Of a DNA stretch of 64,000 nucleotides, positions 39,083-48,887 are shown piece after piece. The DNA comes from DATLLN01 sp963797175. Lineage in GTDB: Bacteria; Actinomycetota; Thermoleophilia; Gaiellales; JAICJC01. Location: assembly GCA_963797175.1 (NCBI GenBank), contig CAWCOL010000009.1, forward strand, positions 806,001 to 870,000. The letters run 5' to 3'. The notes under the pieces are model-generated. The model did no database searches, had not been told where the DNA came from, and worked only from the letters and a program-made list of their open reading frames with translations. The number at the start of each line of letters is the position of its first letter. Positions within the stretch are counted from its first letter, which is position 1. Both the position numbers and the translations under genes were made by a program.

Positions 39083-39387
39083 TGGCCGTCGGCGTCGAGT
39101 ACTACGTGACCGTCTCGGCGATCCTGTTCGGCATCGGCCTGTACGGCGTCTTCATCCGCCGCAGCCCGCTGATCGTGCTGCTCTCGGTCGAGCTGATGCT
39201 GAACTCGTGCAACCTGGCGCTGATCGCGTTCTCGCGCCAGTTCGCGAGCAACGACGGCCAGGTGTTCGCCCTGCTGGTGATGGCGATCGCCGCGTCCGAG
39301 GTGGTCGTCGGCCTCGGCCTGGTGGTCGCCATGTCGCGGCGGCGGATGCGCCTGGACACCGACGCGCTGACGGGGCTGAGGGACTGA
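39082..39387 (+). CDS. nuoK: NADH-quinone oxidoreductase subunit K
   Basis: 101 residues, three spans. The conserved LLSVELMLNSCNL glutamate-containing helix and AASEVVVGLGLVVA are present. ATG 39082 shares a base with the nuoJ stop. Confidence 0.96.
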   Translation: MAVGVEYYVTVSAILFGIGLYGVFIRRSPLIVLLSVELMLNSCNLALIAFSRQFASNDGQVFALLVMAIAASEVVVGLGLVVAMSRRRMRLDTDALTGLRD

Positions 39388-41286
39388 TGGAGATCCTCTC
39401 CTGGCTGTGCGTGCTGCTGCCGTTGGCCGGCACCGTCGTGCTCGCCCTGGCGTACAACCGGATCAGCCGCCAGACGGCGGCGTGGCTCGGCACGGCCTTC
39501 GCCTTCGCCTCGTTCCTGTGCGCCGCTGCCGTGTTCTTCCAGGTGCTGGGCGAGAACGAGAGCTCGCGCAGCCACGTCTTCACGCTCTACACCTGGGCGG
39601 GGTCGCCCACCTTCCATGTCCCGATGGGGCTGCTGATCGACCAGCTGTCGGTGATCGAGATGCTGATCGTGTCGGGCATCGGGTCGCTGATCGTCCTCTA
39701 TTCGATCGGCTACATGGACGGCGACCCCAAGGAGCGGCGGTTCTTCGCCTACCTCGACCTGTTCCTGTTCTCGATGCTGCTGCTCGTCACCGCGGACAAC
39801 TTCGTGCTGCTGCTGGCCGGCTGGGGCCTGGTCGGCCTCTCGTCCTACCTGTTGATCGGCTACTGGCACGAGCGCAAGGCGCCGGTGGACGCGGCCAAGA
39901 AGGCGTTCGTGATGAACGCGATCGGCGACATCGGCATCGCCATCGCCATCTTCTTCATGGTCCGCGACATCGGCACGACCGACTTCGGCACCGTCTTCAC
40001 CAAGGGGCCGGAGGTGTGGTCGAAGGGCGGCTCGACGGCCAACTGGGTGGCGCTGATGCTGCTGGTCGGCGCCGTCGCCAAGTCGGCGCAGATCCCGCTC
40101 CACACCTGGCTTCCGGACGCGATGGAGGGCCCCACCCCGGTCTCCGCGCTGATCCACGCGGCCACGATGGTGACGGCCGGCGTCTACCTGATCGCGCGCA
40201 CCCACGTGCTGTTCGAGAACGCTCCCGACATCGCAGAACCTGGTCGCGCTGCTGGGTGTGGCGACGCTGCTGATGGCCGGCGTGATCGCGCTCGTCCAGA
40301 CGGACATCAAGCGGATCATCGCCTACTCGACGATGAGCCAGATCGGGTACATGTTCACGGCCGTCGGCGTTGGCGCCTACAGCGCCGGCATGTTCCACCT
40401 GCTCACCCACGCGTTCTTCAAGGCGCTGCTCTTCCTCGGCGCCGGCATCGTCATCCACGCGCTCGCCAACGAGCAGGACGTCCGCCGGATGGGCGGCCTG
40501 GCCAAGGCCCTGCCGTATACGACCAAGCTGATGTGGGTCGGCACGATCGCCCTGATCGGCTTCTTCCCGTTCTCCAAGGACGAGATCCTCGCCTCGGCGC
40601 TCGACAAGGGCTCGACCACCGCGTGGATCGTCTGGTTCGCCGGCCTGGCCGGCGCCTTCCTGACCGGCATCTACGCGACCCGCCTGATGCGGCTCGTGTT
40701 CTACGGCGAGATGTCCGACTTCGCCAAGGAGCACATCCACACCGGCCACGGCGAGGCGCCCTGGACGATGTTCTGGCCGGTCGCCGTGCTCGCCGCCGGC
40801 GCGCTGCTCTCCGGCTTCCTCGCCCTCGGCTTCGGCTTCACCGACGTGATCGGCGACTTCCTTGCCCAGACCGCGCCCACGATCGACCCGACGGTGGGTG
40901 AGGACAGCATCACCTCGCTGATCGCCTGGGCGCTCGGCCTCGGCGGCGGCCTGCTGGCCTGGCGCACGTACGCCGCGCCCGGACGGGCAGCGGCGGTGCG
41001 CGGCCGCTTCGCCGCCGTCGTGCCGCTGGCCGAGAACAAGTTCTACTGGGACGAGCTGTACGACGTGGTCGCCTACCGGCCCGCGGCCTTCCTTGCCGTG
41101 TGGGGCAACAGGGTGATCGAGGGCTGGATCATCGGCGGCTCGGTGCGCGCCACCGCGTTCGTCGTGGACATCACCGGGCGGATGGTCGCCGAGGCGCAGA
41201 CCGGGATCGTCCGCGAGTACGCCGTCGCCGTCGTGGTCGGCACGCTGGTGGTCGGCGCATACCTGCTGGGGAAGGCGAGCCTGTGA
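39387..41286 (+). CDS. nuoL: NADH-quinone oxidoreductase subunit L, single +1 frameshift
   Basis: Antiporter-like subunit of about 632 residues. The first 280 residues are in one frame (GWGLVGLSSYLLIGYW, HTWLPDAMEGPTPVSALIHAATMVTAGVYL). After about 40233 the rest is in the next frame (QTDIKRIIAYSTMSQIGYM, THAFFKALLFLGAG, then the lateral-helix region). The break is in ...PDI.QNLVALLG..., where an extra G fits; length 1900 nt is 3n+1. It is a proton pump of the membrane arm. Overlaps nuoM (GTGA). Confidence 0.93.
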
Positions 41287-42762
41287 CCCTGGCGCTGATC
41301 CTGCTGCCCCTGGTCGCCGCACTGGTCGTCGGCCTGGCGCCGCTCGGCCGCCGGCAGACCGAGGGGCTGGCGCTGCTGGCGGCGTTGGTGCAGTGCGCGC
41401 TGGGCGTGATCGCGCTGGTGCAGTTCGACATCCACGGCGGCGTCCAGTTCGTCACCGACCGGATCTGGATCACCGACTTCCTGGGCATCGCCGACGTCCG
41501 CTTCCACGTCGGCATGGGCGGCCTCTCGCTGTTCATGGTGCTGCTGGTCTCGGTCGGGATCGCCGCCGCCGCGGCCGCGGCCTCGTGGGCCGGCCGCGAG
41601 CGGCCGCGCGCCTACTTCGCCCTGCTGCTGGCGCTGGAGGGCGCGCTGGTGCTGCTCTTCACCGCCCGCGACCTGGTGCTGTTCTACACCGGGTGGGAGG
41701 CGATGATGATCCCGCTCTACGTGCTGATCGTCGTCTGGGGCGGCGACCAGCGGCGGCGGGCGACGCTCACCTTCTTCATCTACACGCTGATCGGCTCGCT
41801 GCTGATGCTGGTCGGCGTTGCCTGGGTGGGCATCCATGGCCAGTCAGCTTCCAACTCGACCAGCTGAGCAAGCGGTTCGACTCCCGATGGGCCGTTCCTC
41901 GCCTTCGCGGCCGCGTTCTGCATCAAGGCGCCGCTCTTCCCGCTGCACGGCTGGCTGCCGCTCAGCTACCGCCAGGCGGCGCCCGAGACGACGGCGCTGC
42001 TGTCGGGCGTGATCTCCAAGGCGGGCGCCTACGGGCTGATCGCGATGGGCCATCCCGTTGTTCGCCCGCAACGGCGATCGACCTGCGCTGGTGGTTCGTC
42101 GGGCTGGCGCTGGCCGGCCTGCTCTACGGCTCGCTGATCGCCTTCCGCCAGCCGGACGCACGCGGCGTGATCGCCTATTCGAGCCTCGGCCAGATGAACC
42201 TGATCGTGATCGGCATCTTCGTCAGCCTCCGACTGACCCAGTCCGGCGAGCGGGGGCACCACGTTGACCCTGCCCGCCCTCCAGCTCGACGGCCTCGACC
42301 GGCGCCAAGCTCCAGATGGTCGCGCACGGCGTCGTCTCGGTGGCCGCGTTCCTGCTGATCGGCCTGATCGAGCTGCGCTGCGGCACCGACGCGTTCCAGC
42401 TACCTGGGCGGCCTGGCCAACGGCCGGCCGGTGCTCTCGACCGTGTTCCTGATCGCCGCGCTGTTCACCCTCGCCGTGCCCGGCTCGACCGTGTTCATCT
42501 CGGAGCTCTACATCCTGATCGGCGCGTTCCAGTTCCAGGCGCTGATCGGTGCGGCCGCCGCCCTGCGCGATCGTGCTGGCGGCGATGTACGTGCTGCGCT
42601 GGTACTCGGCGCTCGTGCACGAGGACGACGGGCCGGACGTGCCACCGGACAGCTGCCCGACCTGCGGCTGGGCGAGCTGGGCATCGCCGTGCCGCTGGTC
42701 CTGATCCTGCTGGTCATGTCGGCCTGGCCGTTCGGCGTGATGGAGCGGCTGGATGCTCGTGA
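41283..42762 (+). CDS. nuoM: NADH-quinone oxidoreductase subunit M, multiply frameshifted
   Basis: Antiporter-like subunit. The N-terminal 190 residues read cleanly (LVLFYTGWEAMMIPLYVLI). After that the protein can be followed only by hopping frames: FLAFAAAFCIKAPLFPLHGWLP, GVIAYSSLGQMNLIVIGIF, VAHGVVSVAAFLLIGLIE, STVFLIAALFTLAVPGST and a final span ending WPFGVMERL. I count at least eight indels between 41848 and 42700, some restoring frame. The homology is complete, so the gene is present but the printed sequence cannot encode it. The end coordinate is approximate (GTGA with nuoN). Confidence 0.85.
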
Positions 42763-44236
42763 ACTGAGATCGTCACCATCCCCGTCATCCTGTCGGCGAT
42801 CTCGCCCGAGATCGTCCTGCTCGGCTGCGCGGCCGCCGGGCTGATGCTGTTCGGCGTCTTCATGTCGGCGTGGCCGCACGCGCGTTTTCGCGCCGTCGTC
42901 AGCCTCGGCGCGTTCGTCGGCGCGATGGTCGCCGTGGCGCTGCAGTGGGACGACGCGGCGCACTGGAGCTTCGACCACACGCTGCGGGTCGACGACGTTC
43001 GGCCGCGGCGCCGGGCTGATCGTGTTCTCGGCGGGCCTGCTGGCCACGCTGGTCGGCTGGGGCTCGCCGTGGATGCGCACCGCGCGGTCGAGTACCACAC
43101 GCTGCTGCTGATCGGCGCGGGCGGCATGTCGCTGCTGGCGATCTCCAACAGCTTCGTCACCGTGTTCGTCGCGCTCGAGCTGCTCTCGATCTGCCTCTAC
43201 ATCCTGGTCGCGATGGACGTCGGACTGAGCTGCTCCTCGCTGGAGGGCGGGCTCAAGTACCTGATCGTCGGCGCGGTCGGCGCGGCACTGCTGCTGTACG
43301 GCGCGGCGATGGTGTACGGCGCGACCGGCTCAGTTCGAGTTCGACCGGATCGCCGCCGGCGGCTCACGGCCGCGGCGACGACGCGCTGCTGCTGGGCGGC
43401 ATCGCGCTGGTCATCGCCGGGCTCGGCTTCAAGGCGAACGCCGCGCCGCTGCACATGTGGACGCCGGACGCCTACGAGGGCGCGCCGACGCCGGTGACGG
43501 CGTTCATGTCGGCGGCGACCAAGGTCGCGGCGCTGATCGTGATCATGCGCGTGCTGGTGACCGCGTTCCCCGGGCAGTCCGACATCTGGAGGAACGTGCT
43601 GGCCGGCCTGGCGATCGCGTCGTTCGCGATCGGCAACCTGGCCGCGCTGCGGCAGACCAACGTCAAGCGGATGCTGGCCTACTCGACCGTCGGGCACACC
43701 GGGTTCCTGCTCACCGCCGTCGCCGCGGGCGGCGCGCTGGGCGCCCAGCGCGCTGCTCTTCTACCTCGTCGTCTACGCGGTCATGAACGTCGGCGCGTTC
43801 ACGATCGTCGGCGATCCGCGAGCGCGAGATCGGGCGGCCGGTCGAGATCCGCGACTTCGCCGGCTACGCCTACACCCGGCCGGTGCTCTCGATCGCGATG
43901 ATCGATCTTCATGCTGTCGCTGGCCGGCATCCCGCCCACCGCCGGGTTCCTGGCGAAGCTGGCGGATCTTCAGCGCCGCCATCCACAGCGACCTCGCCTA
44001 CCTGGCCGTTGCGGCGTGATCGCGACCATGGTGGCGCTGGTCTACTACCTGCGCATACCGCTGGCCGTGATCGACCGGGAGGCGCGCATGCCGGTCGCCG
44101 AGGCCCGCCCGGGCTTCGCGCCGGCCGGGTTGACAGCCGGGGTCCGCTCGGCCGATGGCGTTATCATCCTGTTCGTCGTTCCCGGTCCGATGCTCGACTG
44201 GCAAGGACCGCGGGCACGTCGTTGTTCGGAGGGTAG
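42759..44236 (+). CDS. nuoN: NADH-quinone oxidoreductase subunit N, multiply frameshifted
   Basis: Third antiporter-like subunit. Segments in alternating frames: IVTIPVILSAISPEIVLL, SLEGGLKYLIVGAVGAALLLYG, GFKANAAPLHMWTPDAYEGAP, KRMLAYSTVGHTGFLLTAV, VVYAVMNVGAFTIVG, MLSLAGIPPTAGFLAKL and VIATMVALVYYLRI. At least six indels; one is a 4-nt GATC duplication at about 43904 and one a G insertion before GATC at 43967. TAG 44234-44236 is the likely stop. Start is placed at GTG 42759, overlapping the nuoM end. Confidence 0.85.
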
Positions 44237-44237
44237 G

Positions 44238-44899
44238 ATGAAGCGCACGGCTGCTGCTCTTCGTCGCCGCCATCGCGGTGGTCGTCTGGCGGCACCTCGG
44301 CTGCACCCGGCCAGGCCGCTCGCCGGAGCACGCTCGTCCTACGGCATGTGCGGCGGCGACGTGTTCGCGCTGCAGGTGCGGCTGGACAAGCGCTCGTACC
44401 TGCCGCCGGGCGTACCACCCCGGCTGCTTCGACTACCGCACGGCGCAGGCCGTGATGGCGTTCCAGGGCTGGGTCGGCTTCGCGCCGCACCGGCGTCGCC
44501 GACTCGGTCAGCCAGCGCCGCCTGGTGCTGTCGGTGACCCCGAAGCCGTGGTCGATACGCGTACCGCCACATCGAGGTGCACAAGGCGAAGCAGATCATG
44601 ATGCTGGTCGCCAGGAACCGCACGGTGCTGCGGACGATCCACGTCTCCACCGCCGCCCCCGGGCACGTCACGACCTCCGGCCGGTTCAAGGTCTACGCCA
44701 AGTCCGGATGTCGTGGTCGGTGCCGTTCCAGGTCTGGCTGCCGTACGCGAACTACATCTACGGCGGCATCGCGATCCACGGCTTCTCCAGCGTGCCCGGC
44801 TATCCGGCGTCGCACGGCTGCATCCGCGTGCCGATGTCCGAGGCGCCGGGCGTGTACGTCTGGGCGACGCTGAGCACGCCCGTCTCCGTCTGGAACTAG
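44238..44899 (+). CDS. Peptidoglycan-binding / L,D-transpeptidase (YkuD) protein, multiply frameshifted
   Basis: Begins at ATG 44238, two bases after nuoN. A signal-like start (MKRTAALLFVAAIAVVVW) is followed by a peptidoglycan-binding repeat (LQVRLDKRSYLPPG, then FDYRTAQAVMAFQGW), and a YkuD domain whose active site GYPASHGCIRVP is intact in the last frame. Several indels split it. It would cross-link peptidoglycan at meso-DAP. About 220 residues in total. Confidence 0.75.
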
Positions 44900-44914
44900 C
44901 CGCCTCGCGAAGGG

Positions 44915-45321
44915 TCAGCGGGAGAGCAGGTGGCGGACGCTGGCGCGGTCGACGCGCTCGAGCGGTCGGAGCAGCCGCGGCATCGCCTCCGCGGTGACGG
45001 CCAGCGCCGAGGCCGCGGTCGCGATCAGCACCAGGCGGCTGGGGCCGCGTCGCCGTCGGCGGCGAGCGCGCCGGGGAACGCGACGGCCGCGTCGATCATC
45101 ACCAGCGCGGCCGCCAGGGAGGTCAGGCCGACGATCGTGCCCGACGTCGCGTCCAGCGCCTCGGCCCCGTTCAGGTACGCCGCGAAGGCGGATGCGATCA
45201 GGCCCGCCGCGGCGACGGCGGTCAGGTAGAAGGCGACCATGGGGCTCGGCGCAAGCAGGCTGCCGAGCGCTGCCAGCAGCACGGCGGCGAGCGAGGCCCG
45301 CGCGGGAGTGAGGTGACGCAT
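44915..45321 (-). CDS. Small membrane protein, frameshifted
   Basis: About 135 residues in two frames, with four hydrophobic spans. MRHLTPARASLAAVLLAALGS starts at ATG 45321; after ALAADGDAAP (near 45045) the last part reads SRLVLIATAASALAV. A missing C in a C-run fits (length 407 nt, net -1). No family recognised. It diverges from the metallo-beta-lactamase gene. Confidence 0.5.
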
Positions 45322-45375
45322 ACCGGCCGAGTTCGCGGCCGGGTTCGCGCTTCCTGCACCCGCGGCCGATCTGGC

Positions 45376-45381
45376 TAATGT
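45376..45381 (+). promoter_or_regulatory. Candidate -10 box TAATGT
   Basis: TAATGT lies 24 nt upstream of ATG 45406, which also has a strong GAGGAGG Shine-Dalgarno. No good -35 box is visible. Confidence 0.4.
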
Positions 45382-45405
45382 GCGCCGAACCCGCGAGGAG
45401 GACGC

Positions 45406-46932
45406 ATGGCACTGGGAAACGGCATGGAGCTGACCTGGTACGGGCACGCCACGTGGCTGCTCGTCACGCCGGACGGCAAGCGCATCCTGATCGACCCCTG
45501 GAAGACCGGCAACCCGGCCTGGCCGGCCGAGCTCGATGACCCCGGCGACATCGACGCGCTGCTGCTGACGCACGCGCACGGCGACCACATGGCCGACGCC
45601 GTCCCCATGGCCGCCGCGGGCAAGCCGGACGGGGTCGTCTGCATGATCGAGATCGGCGACTACCTGGAGAAGAAGGGCGTCGAGAACATCATCGGCATGA
45701 ACAAGGGCGGCTCGGTGGACGTCGCCGGCTGCCGCGTGACGATGGTGCACGCCAGCCACAGCTCGAGCTTCGAGGACGGCGACGGCTACGTCTACCTGGG
45801 CGACCCGGTCGGGTTCGTCGTCCGCACCGGCGACCTGTCGCTCTACATCGCCGGCGACACCTGCGTGTTCGGTGACATGGCGCTGATCGCGCGGCTCTAC
45901 AAGCCGAACGTTGCGCTGCTGCCGATCGGCGGCTACTTCACGATGGATCCCTACGAGGCCGCCGAGGCGGTCCGCCTGCTGGGCGTGAAGACGGTCGTGC
46001 CGTCCCACTACGGCACGTTCCCGCTGATCGCCGGCACACCCGACCAGCTGCGCCAGGAGGCCCGCGACGTGAGCGGCCTCGAGGTGCTCGACGTGCGCGC
46101 CGGGCGGGACCGTCCGGTGACGTTCTCGCTGGTCGCCTGCGACCTCGAGGCCCGCGACTGGGGCGTCGCCGTGGCCTCCAAGTTCCCCTCGGTCGGCGCG
46201 GTCGTCCCCTGGGTGCGGGGCGACGTCGGCGCGGTCGCGACGCAGTCGCTCTCCAACGTGCTCTACGGGCCCGACGGCCTCGCCCTGCTGGGTGACGGCG
46301 TCACCGCGGAGGAGGCCGCCGCACGGCTGACCGGGCCCGACGACCTGCGTGACGAGCGCCAACTCGGGATCGTGGACGGGGCCGGCGGGTCGGCGACGTT
46401 CACCGGGGCCCGCTGCGTTCCGTGGGCGGGCGGCCGCACCGGCCCATGCTACGCCGCGCAGGGCAACATCCTGACCGGCCCCGAGGTGGTGGACGCGCTG
46501 GTCGAGACGTTCCTGGCGGCCACGGGGACGCTGGCCGAGCGGATGCTGAGCGCGCTGCTTGCCGCCGACCGCGCGGGCGGCGACCGCCGCGGCCGCCAGT
46601 CTGCCGCACTGGTCGTCCGCCGCACCGGTGGTGGCTACGGTGGCAACAACGACATCCTGCTCGACCTGCGGGTGGACGACCACGCCGACCCGGTGCCGGA
46701 GCTGCGCCGCATCCACGACATCCACGCGCTGCTGTTCGGCCGCTCCGACGACGCCGACTTCCTGCCGCTCGAGGGCGACCTGGACGACGAGGTGACGCGC
46801 CGCCTGGGGCAGCTCGGCCACGAGTCGCTCACCGAGTGGGCCGACATCGAGAACCTGGAGGAGCGGCTGGACACGGACGGGACACGGATCGACCCGGTCG
46901 TCCTCCGGCTGCTGCGGGAGACGACGGGCTAG
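45406..46932 (+). CDS. UPF0173 metallo-beta-lactamase-fold hydrolase joined to a DUF1028 domain
   Basis: As printed, one frame of 508 residues. Residues 1-237 are a UPF0173-type metallo-hydrolase (WYGHATWLLV, LLTHAHGDHMAD, the HxHxDH motif). From residue 238 it continues as DUF1028 (VTFSLVACDLEARDWGVAVASKF, an Ntn-hydrolase-like domain, about 270 residues). The junction contains GGTGAC: if one G is removed near 46104-46108, the first protein ends AGGTVR and stops at TGA 46118-46120, overlapping GTG 46117 of the second, exactly the pattern of the other coupled genes. A natural fusion is possible but a +1 error is at least as likely. Confidence 0.8.
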   Translation: MALGNGMELTWYGHATWLLVTPDGKRILIDPWKTGNPAWPAELDDPGDIDALLLTHAHGDHMADAVPMAAAGKPDGVVCMIEIGDYLEKKGVENIIGMNKGGSVDVAGCRVTMVHASHSSSFEDGDGYVYLGDPVGFVVRTGDLSLYIAGDTCVFGDMALIARLYKPNVALLPIGGYFTMDPYEAAEAVRLLGVKTVVPSHYGTFPLIAGTPDQLRQEARDVSGLEVLDVRAGRDRPVTFSLVACDLEARDWGVAVASKFPSVGAVVPWVRGDVGAVATQSLSNVLYGPDGLALLGDGVTAEEAAARLTGPDDLRDERQLGIVDGAGGSATFTGARCVPWAGGRTGPCYAAQGNILTGPEVVDALVETFLAATGTLAERMLSALLAADRAGGDRRGRQSAALVVRRTGGGYGGNNDILLDLRVDDHADPVPELRRIHDIHALLFGRSDDADFLPLEGDLDDEVTRRLGQLGHESLTEWADIENLEERLDTDGTRIDPVVLRLLRETTG

Positions 46933-48051
46933 AGAACCGCGAGCGGCTTCTTGATGCGCTCGGCGGCGCGGCGCGGGCGAAGCGCACCGGGAAGCCGCTC
47001 GGCCAGCGCGGTCACGGCCAGCGCCGACGGGCTGTCGGGCTGGGAGAGGACGAGCGGCATGCCGGCGTCCGCGCCGATCCGCAGCGGCTCGTCCAGCGGC
47101 ACCTGCGCCAGCAGCGGCACGCCCAGCTCGTCGGCCAGCGCCTGCCCGCCGCCCTCGCCGAACGGCCGGGTGACCTCGCCGCAGCACGGGCAGACCAGGT
47201 GGCTCATGTTCTCGACCACGCCGGCCACCCGCATGCCCGTCTTGCCGGCCACCTCGGCGGCGCGGCGCGGCAACCCGCTGGGCGGCGGGCTGCGGCGTCG
47301 TCACCAGCACCAGGTCGGGCTCGGGCAGCAGCTGGCCGAGCGAGATCGAGACGTCGCCGGTGCCGGGCGGCATGTCCACGACCAGGTAGTCGAGCTCGCC
47401 CCAGTGCACGTCGGTCAGGAACTGCTCGAGCGCGCGATGCAGCATCGGCCCGCGCCAGACGACGGCCGCGTCGGGCTCGGTGAAGAACCCGATCGACATC
47501 ACCTTGAGGTCGTGGTTGACCGGCGGGACGATCATCTTGTCGACGACGACCGGCCGGCGCGAGATGCCCAGCATGCGGGGGAGCGAGTAGCCGTAGACGT
47601 CGGCGTCGACCACCCCCACCTCGGCGCCGCCGGCGGCCAGCGCTGCGGCCAGGTTCGCGGTCAGCGTGGACTTGCCGACGCCGCCCTTGCCGGACGCGAC
47701 GGCGACGACGCGCGTGCGCGGGTGCAGCGCCAGCTTCTTCGGCTCGCCCTCCGCGCCCTCGCCGGCCGTGCCCTGGAGGCGGGCGCGCAGGGCCTGCCGC
47801 TGCTCGGGCGTCATCACGTCGAAGCGCACGCCGACCGACTCGACGCCGGCCACGGCGCCGACGCTCGTCCGCACCTGGCCCTCGAGGTCGGCCTTCATCG
47901 GGCAGCCGGCGACGGTCAGGGCGATCGTCACGTCCACATGGGCGCCGGTCACCGTGACGTCGCGCACCATGTCCAGCTCGACCACGCTGCGGCGGATCTC
48001 GGGGTCGATCACCCCGACCAGCGCCGTGCGGATCTCAGCTTCCGACACCAC
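46929..48051 (-). CDS. Mrp/ApbC-type iron-sulfur carrier ATPase with N-terminal MIP18 domain, +1 frameshift
   Basis: About 374 residues. An N-terminal MIP18/DUF59 domain (residues 1-85) precedes a P-loop ATPase with GKGGVGKS near residue 118, DADVYGYSLPRMLG and DMPPGTGD, ending with ENMSHLVCPCCGE, whose CxxC binds the carried cluster. The frame changes near 47278, where one extra C in GCGCCGCGCC fits; length 1123 nt is 3n+1. Likely supplies 4Fe-4S clusters for enzymes such as complex I. The stop interlocks with the convergent DUF1028 stop in CTAG. Confidence 0.9.
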
Positions 48052-48064
48052 GGCCGTATGGTAG

Positions 48065-48887
48065 TCAGGCCTGGCCGAGGCGGTCGTAGACCAGCCCGGC
48101 CAGCCTGGTCGCCATCGCCTCGTCGGCCGCGGCGACGACCCGCGAGCGCCCGACCAGGTCGAGCGGGAGCGCGGGATCGTCGGGCAGCGGCACGTGGGAG
48201 CCCGCCTCGCGGACGATCAGCGACGCGGCGGCCACGTCCACCGAGCGCGACGGCTTGAGCGAGCAGACGCCGTCCAGCCGGCCGTCCGCCAGCTCGCACA
48301 GCGCCAGGGCCAGTGCGCCGAGCAGGCGCAGGCGGCCGACGTGGCCGTCCAGCCGCGCCGCGGCCTCGGCCACCAGCCCGGCGTTGGTCGCCTCCAGGTC
48401 GATCACGCCCAGCCGCTGCTTCGGCTTGACGCCGCCCAGCGGCCGGCCGTTCACCGTCGCGCCCTCGCCGCGGTGCGCCACCCACTCCTCGCCGCTGCCG
48501 AAGTCGCGGACGAAGCCGAAGGCGACGTCGTCCACGGTGGGCCCGTCGGCAAACGCGATCGAGAGGCAGTAGAACGGCAGGCAGCGCTTCGCGTTGAGCG
48601 AGCCGTCGATCGGATCGACCACGACCACCCAGGGGCTGTCCGCGTCGCCGAACCGGCGCTCGCCCAGCTCCTCGGACACGAGCCGGAACGAGACGCCGCG
48701 GCCGTGCAGCAGCTCCAGCCGGCGCACCACCGCCCGCTCGGCGTCGCGGTCGATCACCGTCGTGTCGTCGCCGCCCTCGCCCCTGCCGACGATCGGCTCA
48801 CGGTCGTCCCGCGTCGGCAGCGCCGCGAGCGGCCGTTTCGACGTCCGCGGCGACGCCCCGGCAGAAGCCGAGCCAGTCCTCCCTCAA
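48065..48887 (-). CDS. Inositol-monophosphatase-family phosphatase, +1 frameshift near N-terminus
   Basis: About 274 residues. LVSEELGER, VVVDPIDGSLNAKR and the C-terminal SRSVDVAAASLIVREAG motif (metal and catalytic aspartates) are diagnostic. The first 17 residues are in a different frame (LREDWLGFCRGVAADVE) joined to RPLAALPTR after an extra A in a GAAACGG run near 48848; length 823 nt is 3n+1. Start TTG 48887 overlaps the DUF1015 stop (TTGA). It dephosphorylates inositol phosphate or a related sugar phosphate, or bisphosphorylated nucleotides. Confidence 0.85.

Noticed and set aside
45025..48051. Long minus-strand frame of about 1000 codons across the mrp, DUF1028 and metallo-hydrolase region
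   Set aside because: Only the two ends are real (Mrp N-terminus, small membrane protein); the middle is opposite well-supported plus-strand genes.
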